Below, one piece after another: positions 47,244 through 55,323 of a stretch of 64,000 nt of DNA. The position numbers and the translations under genes were made by a program. The first letter of the stretch is position 1, and each line of letters opens with the position of its first letter. The notes below the pieces were generated by a model. That model had not been told where the DNA came from and did not search any database. It saw only the letters and a list, made by a program, of their open reading frames with translations. The DNA comes from Deltaproteobacteria bacterium (GTDB lineage: Bacteria > Desulfobacterota > Desulfobaccia > Desulfobaccales > 0-14-0-80-60-11): the NCBI GenBank assembly GCA_030018495.1, contig JASEFS010000008.1:53781-117780 (forward strand), written 5' to 3'.

Positions 47244-48494
47244 ATGGGCTCCTTGTCCCTGGCTGCACCCCAATTGCCCGCAACCATTGACCCCGGGCCG
47301 CAATCTCCACCGGTGCAGGAATGGAATCCCGGCAAACGCTGGAACCCGTTCAACAGCCACAAGCTCCTGGCTCATGTGCCGAGATGGCGTCAAATCAGGC
47401 GCAGCCGGCCTTTGCCGCCGCCGGTGCTGGTGACCGTGGACCCCACCAATCTCTGCAACCTGAATTGCGTCTGGTGCAACGCCGCTTTCATACGGGCCCA
47501 ACGCCACAATTCCCTGTCCGCCGAGGCGCTGATGCACCTGGCCGACTTTTTGCCCCGCTGGGGAGAGGGCCAGACAGCCTGGCCACCGGGGGTGGAGGCC
47601 GTGTGCGTGGCCGGCGGGGGCGAACCCCTGTTGAATCCCGCCACCGCCGGGTTTATCGACCGGCTGAATCACCACGGCATTCAAACGGGGCTGGTCACCA
47701 ACGGCACCAAGATCCTGGACTATGTCGATCCCCTCTCCCAGTGCACCTGGATAGGGGTCTCCATCGACGCGGGCACTGCCGCCACCTTCAATGACTTAAA
47801 ACGGCTGAACCCTCAATCCCGCGTGTTCGAGAACCTCATCGAGCACATCGCCATCCTGGTGGATTACGCCAGGTCGCATCATAAACGCCTGGGCTCGGTG
47901 CACCCGTCTTACGGGGTCAGCTACAAGTACCTTCTCTACAACCGGAACAATATCGAGGAAATGTATCGGGCCGCCTGCCTGGCCAAGGAAATCGGCTGCA
48001 AAAACATCCACTTCCGGCCCGCGGGCACACCCTGGGACAAAATCGGCACCGCGGAGGAAATCCTGTTTTCCCGGGAACTCATCGAACTTTATCAGGACCA
48101 AATCCGGCAAACCCTGGAGTTGGACGACGGCGCGTTCAGCGTTTACGGCGTCACCCATAAATTCAATTCTCAGTTTGGCCGGGCCAATTATTTTAAACGG
48201 TGCCACGCCGTGTTCATGACCGCGGTCATTGAGCCGCCCGCCGACCAGGAGGCCCCGGAAGACTCCTTCATTCTGGGCCTCTGCTGCGACCGCCGGGGGG
48301 ACGACAAGCTGGAACTGCTGAACAATTCCACCGACCCGGAAGACATCAATCGAATCTGGGGAAGTCAAACCCATTGGCGCATCCATGACCGCATCAGAGT
48401 GCGGGAGGAATGTCCCCGCTGCACCTATCAGCCTCACAACGAAATTTACGAGGAAGTGATTCTCAACGACAGCATGACTTACAGGTTTATCTGA
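47244..48494 (+). CDS. Radical SAM protein with C-terminal Cys-rich region
   Basis: AGGAGG before ATG 47244; TVDPTNLCNLNCVWCNAAFI (CxxxCxxC), CVAGGGEPLLNP; C-terminal LCCDRRG and ECPRCTYQPHNEIYE. Confidence 0.9.
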   Translation: MGSLSLAAPQLPATIDPGPQSPPVQEWNPGKRWNPFNSHKLLAHVPRWRQIRRSRPLPPPVLVTVDPTNLCNLNCVWCNAAFIRAQRHNSLSAEALMHLADFLPRWGEGQTAWPPGVEAVCVAGGGEPLLNPATAGFIDRLNHHGIQTGLVTNGTKILDYVDPLSQCTWIGVSIDAGTAATFNDLKRLNPQSRVFENLIEHIAILVDYARSHHKRLGSVHPSYGVSYKYLLYNRNNIEEMYRAACLAKEIGCKNIHFRPAGTPWDKIGTAEEILFSRELIELYQDQIRQTLELDDGAFSVYGVTHKFNSQFGRANYFKRCHAVFMTAVIEPPADQEAPEDSFILGLCCDRRGDDKLELLNNSTDPEDINRIWGSQTHWRIHDRIRVREECPRCTYQPHNEIYEEVILNDSMTYRFI

Positions 48495-48506
48495 GGAAAA
48501 GCAATC

Positions 48507-49931
48507 ATGCGCATCGGCGTGTTCGGCCTGGGCAAGTTGGGGCTCTGCTCCGCGGCCTGCTTTGCCGCCAAAGGCCATCAGGTGGTGGGCTTCGACAGCA
48601 ACCCTGAGCACCTGGCGGCGCTCATGGCCGGGGCCTGTCCCATCCGGGAAACCGGACTTGAGGAACTGCTGGCCCTTGCCCGACCCAATTTTACGGTCAC
48701 GGACGCCCCCGACGCCATGGTGCAGGAAACGGACTTTTCTTTTATCATTGTCCCCACTCCCAGCCGGTCGGACGGCAGGTTTGAGAACCATGCCATAGAA
48801 GAGGTGCTTGCCGTTATCGGCCCGGCCTTGCGAGGAAAAAACGACTTTCACGTGGTGAACATCGTCTCCACGGTCATGCCCGGGTCCTGTGAGGGCTCCT
48901 TCCAACCCGTCCTGGAGCGGCTTTCCGGCAAAAACTGCGGCACGGACTTCGGTCTGGCCTACAACCCGGAATTTATCGCTTTGGGTGCGGTGATTGACAA
49001 TTTCCTGAACCCCGATTTGGTGCTCATCGGCGCCTCGGACGAGCGCACGGGCAGGCTGCTGACCGGGCTTTACCGCTCCACCTGCGACAATGAGCCCCGC
49101 TTGGCGGTCATGTCTCTCATCAATGCCGAGATCACCAAACTGAGTTTGAATTGCTTCGTAACCATGAAAATCAGCTTCGCCAATGAGTTGGCCGCAATCT
49201 GCGAAAAAATTCCCGGTGCCGACGCCGCGGTGATAACCGCGGCATTGGGAGAGGACAGCCGCATCGGCCCCAAATGCCTGAAAAGCGGGCTGGGTTTCGG
49301 GGGGCCGTGCTTCCCCAGAGACAACCTGGCCTTCCAGGCCTTCGCCCAGGAGGCGGGGTGGGAGGCCTGCCTGGCTCCCCAGGTGGTGCGCCTCAACCAC
49401 CTGGTCACGGAGCGTCTCCTTAGCCTGATCAGCCGGCACCTCAATCCTCCCGCCCGGGTGGCGCTTCTGGGCCTGGCTTACAAGCCGGACACCCACATTG
49501 TGGAGGAATCCCAATCCCTGCACCTGGCCCGAAAGCTCATGGCCGCAGGGTTCGCGGTGAGGCTGCACGACCCCCTGGCCTTGGACGAAGCCCGGGCCGT
49601 TTTGGGAGAAGGACCGGCCTATTGCCGTAATGCCTGTGATTGTCTCAGACAGACCGACGCGGTGGCGCTCCTGACCAACTGGCCCCATTATGCCGGGCTC
49701 GATTGGGAAAGGATGCATTTCCCGGACGGCCACCATCCTTTACTGGTGGATTGCTGGGGGATTCTCAAGGGGCGTTGCCTGCCGAACTTCCGGTATTTTT
49801 CCCTGGGTTTGGGTCCCCGCCACCCGGTGATCGGACCTCCCCTCCTGACCGGCGATAATCCCAAGTTGACTTTAATAAAACCACACCGGGAGGATGGGGC
49901 GGCCTGGGGCTGTCGAGGAATTAGCCGATGA
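48507..49931 (+). CDS. UDP-glucose/GDP-mannose dehydrogenase family protein
   Basis: MRIGVFGLGKLGLCSAACFAAKGHQVVGFDSN; catalytic region GLGFGGPCFPRDNLAF; LLGLAYKPDTHIVEESQSL. Confidence 0.92.
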   Translation: MRIGVFGLGKLGLCSAACFAAKGHQVVGFDSNPEHLAALMAGACPIRETGLEELLALARPNFTVTDAPDAMVQETDFSFIIVPTPSRSDGRFENHAIEEVLAVIGPALRGKNDFHVVNIVSTVMPGSCEGSFQPVLERLSGKNCGTDFGLAYNPEFIALGAVIDNFLNPDLVLIGASDERTGRLLTGLYRSTCDNEPRLAVMSLINAEITKLSLNCFVTMKISFANELAAICEKIPGADAAVITAALGEDSRIGPKCLKSGLGFGGPCFPRDNLAFQAFAQEAGWEACLAPQVVRLNHLVTERLLSLISRHLNPPARVALLGLAYKPDTHIVEESQSLHLARKLMAAGFAVRLHDPLALDEARAVLGEGPAYCRNACDCLRQTDAVALLTNWPHYAGLDWERMHFPDGHHPLLVDCWGILKGRCLPNFRYFSLGLGPRHPVIGPPLLTGDNPKLTLIKPHREDGAAWGCRGISR

Positions 49932-49944
49932 TTTGGGGGAGACT

Positions 49945-52900
49945 GTGAAAAATTTTCTTTTGGTCAATCCGACCTTCGGGGTGCGCCATCCGCCCTTGGG
50001 GCTGGGCTATCTGGCCGGCTATCTGAAGAAATATTATCCCGGCGGCCATCGCTTCCGTCTAATAGATTACGCCTGGCAGACCGACCGGGACCTGAATGCC
50101 GCGCTAAGCGATTTTCCGCCGGACCTCATCGGCATCACGGCCACCACCAACACCTTCCCGGAGGCCAGGCGCATCGCCGCCCTCATCAAGACCAGGTGCG
50201 CGGCGCCCATTATTATCGGCGGCGTGCACATCACCGCGATGCCCGAGGATCTTCTGGGTTCGCCCTTTGATTTGGCGGTGCTGGGTGAGGGCGAAGAAAC
50301 CTTGCTCAGGGTGGTGGAGCACTTCGACCGGACCGGCGGGGTTCATAATGAACAAATCAACGGCTTGGCTTTTCAATCCGGCGACCGATTGGTGCAGACG
50401 CCGCCCCGGCCCCTGATAGACAACCTGGACCACATCCCCATGCCGGACTATAACCTCTTCGCCATGCGGGATTTCTATACCCGCCCCAAGGCCCTGGCCC
50501 ACGGTTTCTACGCCAAGGGCGCCAGCCTCATGCCCTCCCGGGGCTGCCCTTACGGAGATTGCAGCTTCTGCGGCAGCGGCCTCATGTGGCGGCGCCGGGT
50601 GCGGTTTTTTTCACCCCAGCGGGTCTTCGAGGAAATTCGTTTTTTAATTAATACCTTTGGTCTTAACAGCGTTATTTTTTTGGATGACAACTTCACCACA
50701 AAAAGGGCCTGGCTGGAGGAATTGGCGGCCCTCATCAGCGCCGGCGATTTTTACCCCTTCTTTAAATTCGACTGTGAGTCCATTGCCGAGTATTTGGACG
50801 ATCACAAGGCCCGCCTGCTCAAAAGCATGGGTTGCGAGCGGGTGGAATTCGGCTTCGAATCCGGCTGTCAGCGGATCTTGTCCGAACTGAAAAACCAGCG
50901 GGCCGACGTGGCCAAAAGCATCGCCGCCATAGAACTCTGCAAAAAACACGGCCTCAAAATTTTGGGCAACTTCATCTTCGGCTGGCCGGATGAAACCAGG
51001 GCGGAAGTTCTCGAGACCTATGACTTTATTCAGAAACACCCTATTGATTACGTGGCCTGGCACACTTTGGCGCCCTACCCCGGCACCCGCGTATGGCGGC
51101 TCTGGGAAGAAAAATTTGCTCAAGGCCCTCTCCCCTTCCGCCGGGAGGACTTTTACCACGCCGAAACCTGCAACACCCATTTTGCCTTAAATCCCTATAT
51201 TGACCCGGCCCAGGCCAAAGACATCTATGAGAAAATGCGCCGCCAGGCTTACCTGAGCAACACCCAGGTGGTGCATGAATTGAACCTGACCGCCGGCGAG
51301 CGGGAGGAATTGTGGCAGGCCTTTTGGCAGGATATGGAGCGCCTCAACCTGCGTAAACCCTCAGTCTCCCTGACCAAGCCAAATACCCCGGAAAAACTCA
51401 AAGAACTCAGACAAAGCCGGGAATCGCCTTCCGAGGATTCCCTGGAGTTTATGTGCCGCCGTCTGGAAGGCGAGCCGGAGCTCTCCACCGCCGATATTAT
51501 GGCTGAATTCGACCTCCTGACCGGCCATCCCTGGGAGCATCACACCCAATCTCCGGTCACGAACTATTATGCCTGCCTTTACGGCCTGGCCAGGTCCAGC
51601 CGTCCTTCAAAAATTTTGGAAATCGGCACCGGCTTTGGCCTGAGCGCCGCGGCCCTGCTGAAGGCCAGCCATAATCTCGAACTCCTGGTGAGCCTCGATT
51701 TGGGCATCTTCGGCGACCAGTACGGGTTCGGCGAAAACAACCAGGCCTTTGCCCGGCGCAGGATTCATCATTGGTGCGCCGCTCAGGGCATCCCGGTGGA
51801 GCGCGTAAAATTTTTCCAGGCCAACACCCAGCCGCCGGGCAGGACTGATAATGACAATGTTGAGTGTCAGGCCCCACATTGGAGCGAAATCGCAGACCTT
51901 AAGGAACTGTTGACGCCGGCAAGTTTTGACCTGGTCTTTGTGGATGGGAAGCATACCGAAGACGGCCTCTATAATGACCTGAAGACCTTCTGGCCTTTCC
52001 TCAAGCCGGGCGGCCTGCTCATCTGCGACGACCTGCATGACGAGAGTTACCGCGAAGTTTTCGCCTGGGCGGGCGACGCCCTGGCGTCCTTTGAAAAGTT
52101 CACCGGCGAATTTTCACCGGGCATCGAAGAACATTACATCTGGCCGTTTCCCCGGGTCCTGCCCCCGGGCCGGGAGGGCGTGAGGCCTTTCGGGATCATC
52201 CGGAAAAAGACGGCCGCATCGATGCCGGTCCAGCCGCCGGTCATCCCCCCGTCCTGCCGCGCTTGCCGTGAACAGCCGGATTTTGAGGCGCTTATCAGAA
52301 TCTTGGCCAGGCATCAACAGCGCCTTTATTACCGCGACCAGTCTCCAGCCGGTCTGGCCGCTCTGGTCAAACTGGCCGAAGCACATCAACCCACCAAAAT
52401 CGTCGAACTGGGGACCCTCTCCGGTTTGTCACTCAGGGCCTGGCTGGCCGCGGACACGCAGGCCGAGATTATCGCCGTCGACCTCTCTTTTGCGGCCCTG
52501 CAGCAAAGCTTGAAACCGGCTCCTCTGGACCTCTGCCGGGTGCGGCTGCTGGAGCGAAATATCCGGCAAACGGATTTCCGCCGGCTCTGGGAACCTGGGG
52601 ACCGAGTGCTCCTGTACCTGGATGCCCATGACCAGCCCGATGCTCCTATCATGGAGCACCTCCTGGAGCAGGCCTTGCCCATTCTGCCGGCCGGCAGTCT
52701 GGTGGTGGTGGACGACCTCTGGTACAGCCCGGAAACTTTAACGCCAGCAAATGCTAGGGCTTTCTTCCGCAATCGGGTTTTTCATGAAATCGATCCGCTC
52801 CAATGCTTTTCCGGTGCGTATGCCTCCTACTGGCAGGGCGGCTCTTTCATGGGCTTTGCCGAAGTCGGGCCGTTCATAGCGTGGGTCAATGCCCGTCGAA

Positions 52901-55323
52901 TCCCCTTGAATTTCCAGCGGGATCAAAAATGTGCCTCCTTTGAGTGGCCGGGCGATACCCTTGAATCAAAAACAGTGACAACGCCAAAGCAGGACCAGGT
53001 TCCCGCCATGAGCATCTCTTATCATCCCCTGGCGGATGTGGCGGTTATGACTTCCGGCACCCTGGCCTTCGATGCCCCAACCATAGCGGCCCTCAATCTG
53101 CACCAGGAGGCTGTAAAGGCGTACGGCCTGGGTAGTGTTCCCGACGCCCTGGCCTTCCTGGCCCAGGCCGCAACGCTGCCTCACCGCTTAAGCGGCCTCC
53201 GGTATGGTCAGGCAGTTTGCCTGGCGCGGCTGGGACGTTTTGAGGAGGCAACTGCCTCTCTGGAAGAAGAACTGCGTTTGCCATTCCCCCATGAATATAG
53301 CCTCAGGCTGTTAAGCGACCTGCGCGACCGGCTGAGCGAAGCAGAATCAGTTGGCCCTTTTAAAACCGCACATAATTCGCACTCCCCAGGCCTCACCATT
53401 TTCGCCTGTCCCAAGGCCTTTGCAGGCCATACCGCAATTATTCAAAGAAATGCCATTCTGAGTTGGACGAAGCTTAATCCCGCCCCGGAAATCATTCTTT
53501 TCGGCAATGATCCGGGAGTTGCCGATATCGCCGGGGAATTGGGGCTGCGCCATGTTGCCGAAGTGGACTTGAGCCAAGGGGGGACGCCGTTGGTGAGCAG
53601 TCTCTTGCGCCAGGGCCAGGAGTCGGCTTCCGGCGAGCTGCTGGCATACGTCAATGCCGACATCATCCTGGGTCCCGATTTTATGGACGCGGTGGCTGGA
53701 GCGAGCCGGCATTTCCAGAATTTTCTCATGATCGGCCGCCGCTGGGATGCGGATGTTAAAGACCCCTTGGAGTTCAATGAACCTGACTGGTGGAAGAAGC
53801 TTGTGGCACAGACGGCTGATTCGAGGACCTTGCACGCTGAAAGCGCGCTGGATTACTTCGTGTTTACCCGCAACCTGTGGCCCCAAATTCCGGAATTCGC
53901 GCTGGGGCGCACGGCCTGGGACAACTGGCTGGCAGCCCAGCCGCTGTTAAACGGCGTCCCGGTCGTCGACGCCACCCCCTATGTGACGGCCATCCACCAG
54001 AATCATGACTACAGCCACGTTCAAGGCGGCCACGCCGGAGCCTGGAAAGGCGAAGAGGCCGGCCGTAACCAGGACCTCGCCTGGACTTCACCTTTCCTGG
54101 CTTACAGTTCCCATGCCCCCTGGGAAGTGGCGGAATCAGGGGAAATTGCGGCCAGGGAGAGGCAGCAGCGCTTTCTGGCTTTGGGACGGGAAGGTCTGGC
54201 GATTCTTCGGGAGGGCCGACCGGGGCCGGCTTTGGACAGATTTGATGAAATGCTCAACCTGATGCCGGAAGGCATTCCTGGCCTCCAGTATGTGCGGGCC
54301 TTAGCATTGAATGAACTGGGCCGCCAGGAGGATGCCGTATCGGCTCTCCGGCAGGAGCTGGCCTCCCACTCCACCCACCGCCGGGCTCGGGAACTGCTGG
54401 CAGCCCTGGAAAACACCGGTCGGGAAAGTGCCGGGGGAAATCCCAAGATCAGTGTGGTTATCCCCACTCACAACCGGGCCCGTTATCTGCCGGAAGCCAT
54501 TCAGAGCGTTTTAAACCAGGGCTGCGACGACCTGGAAGTACTGGTGGTTGACGACGGCTCCACAGACGACACCCCTGAAGTCATGGCCGAAATGACCGAC
54601 CCCCGGGTGCGGTATCTTAGGAAGGAAAAAACCGGCGCCCCGGACACCCGCAACTGGGGCATCGCCAACGCCCGGGGGGAGTGGCTCCTGTGGTTGGATT
54701 CCGACGACACGCTTATGCCGGGATGGCTGTCCAAGTTGGCCGGCGTCCTTGCCGACGGCGACGGGGCGGATGTCTATTACGGCAATCTGGTGGTGGTCGA
54801 TGCCGCAGGTCAACCCCTCCGCACCTTGAGATACGAGGATTACGCCGATTCGGCGGACCTCCTTCTCGCCAGCCTCCTGCAAGGGAACCCCATCCCTCTA
54901 GGCGGGTCTCTCACGCGCGCCTCGCTGCTTAGGGAGGCGGGCGGCTTTGACACCGATTTCCCCCGCGCCCACGATTATGAATTGTGGAGCCGCTTGGTCC
55001 TGCAGGCCCGCTTCCGGCACATTAACAGACTGGCCTTGGCCTGGCGCTGGCACGACGGCAATATGTCATCCGGCTCGGTGACCCGGGACTTGTCCTACGA
55101 TGCCGAGATAGTCAAGCGCCTGCTCCGGCGGCATCCTTTGAAGGACTTTTTTCCTGACCTCGATTGGGAGGACTGGCCCCGGGCGCAGGCCCAGGCAGCC
55201 CGTCTCATAAGCGAGATCTTCCGGTGCCACGGGGATGAGGACGCGGCTCGGGAATGGCTTCAGGAAGCTGCCGGGCTTGCGGTTGAATCTCAAACCCAAC
55301 CGGAAGCTGCGGTCCATGGCTGA
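49945..55323 (+). CDS. Giant fusion: B12-binding radical SAM + two methyltransferase-like domains + TPR + GT-A-like domain + TPR + family 2 glycosyltransferase
   Basis: ~1792 aa from GTG 49945. LLVNPTFGVRHPPLGLGYLAGYLKK; SRGCPYGDCSFCGS; ILEIGTGFGLSAAALL (~51.6 kb); IVELGTLSGLSLRAWL (~52.4 kb); LLAYVNADIILGPDF; KISVVIPTHNRARYLPEAIQSVLNQ...VLVVDDGSTDDTPE (~54.45 kb). Confidence 0.88.
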   Translation: MKNFLLVNPTFGVRHPPLGLGYLAGYLKKYYPGGHRFRLIDYAWQTDRDLNAALSDFPPDLIGITATTNTFPEARRIAALIKTRCAAPIIIGGVHITAMPEDLLGSPFDLAVLGEGEETLLRVVEHFDRTGGVHNEQINGLAFQSGDRLVQTPPRPLIDNLDHIPMPDYNLFAMRDFYTRPKALAHGFYAKGASLMPSRGCPYGDCSFCGSGLMWRRRVRFFSPQRVFEEIRFLINTFGLNSVIFLDDNFTTKRAWLEELAALISAGDFYPFFKFDCESIAEYLDDHKARLLKSMGCERVEFGFESGCQRILSELKNQRADVAKSIAAIELCKKHGLKILGNFIFGWPDETRAEVLETYDFIQKHPIDYVAWHTLAPYPGTRVWRLWEEKFAQGPLPFRREDFYHAETCNTHFALNPYIDPAQAKDIYEKMRRQAYLSNTQVVHELNLTAGEREELWQAFWQDMERLNLRKPSVSLTKPNTPEKLKELRQSRESPSEDSLEFMCRRLEGEPELSTADIMAEFDLLTGHPWEHHTQSPVTNYYACLYGLARSSRPSKILEIGTGFGLSAAALLKASHNLELLVSLDLGIFGDQYGFGENNQAFARRRIHHWCAAQGIPVERVKFFQANTQPPGRTDNDNVECQAPHWSEIADLKELLTPASFDLVFVDGKHTEDGLYNDLKTFWPFLKPGGLLICDDLHDESYREVFAWAGDALASFEKFTGEFSPGIEEHYIWPFPRVLPPGREGVRPFGIIRKKTAASMPVQPPVIPPSCRACREQPDFEALIRILARHQQRLYYRDQSPAGLAALVKLAEAHQPTKIVELGTLSGLSLRAWLAADTQAEIIAVDLSFAALQQSLKPAPLDLCRVRLLERNIRQTDFRRLWEPGDRVLLYLDAHDQPDAPIMEHLLEQALPILPAGSLVVVDDLWYSPETLTPANARAFFRNRVFHEIDPLQCFSGAYASYWQGGSFMGFAEVGPFIAWVNARRIPLNFQRDQKCASFEWPGDTLESKTVTTPKQDQVPAMSISYHPLADVAVMTSGTLAFDAPTIAALNLHQEAVKAYGLGSVPDALAFLAQAATLPHRLSGLRYGQAVCLARLGRFEEATASLEEELRLPFPHEYSLRLLSDLRDRLSEAESVGPFKTAHNSHSPGLTIFACPKAFAGHTAIIQRNAILSWTKLNPAPEIILFGNDPGVADIAGELGLRHVAEVDLSQGGTPLVSSLLRQGQESASGELLAYVNADIILGPDFMDAVAGASRHFQNFLMIGRRWDADVKDPLEFNEPDWWKKLVAQTADSRTLHAESALDYFVFTRNLWPQIPEFALGRTAWDNWLAAQPLLNGVPVVDATPYVTAIHQNHDYSHVQGGHAGAWKGEEAGRNQDLAWTSPFLAYSSHAPWEVAESGEIAARERQQRFLALGREGLAILREGRPGPALDRFDEMLNLMPEGIPGLQYVRALALNELGRQEDAVSALRQELASHSTHRRARELLAALENTGRESAGGNPKISVVIPTHNRARYLPEAIQSVLNQGCDDLEVLVVDDGSTDDTPEVMAEMTDPRVRYLRKEKTGAPDTRNWGIANARGEWLLWLDSDDTLMPGWLSKLAGVLADGDGADVYYGNLVVVDAAGQPLRTLRYEDYADSADLLLASLLQGNPIPLGGSLTRASLLREAGGFDTDFPRAHDYELWSRLVLQARFRHINRLALAWRWHDGNMSSGSVTRDLSYDAEIVKRLLRRHPLKDFFPDLDWEDWPRAQAQAARLISEIFRCHGDEDAAREWLQEAAGLAVESQTQPEAAVHG

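Noticed and set aside
47796-49736. 646-aa minus-strand ORF
   Set aside because: Antisense to the radical SAM and sugar dehydrogenase genes, which carry clear catalytic motifs.
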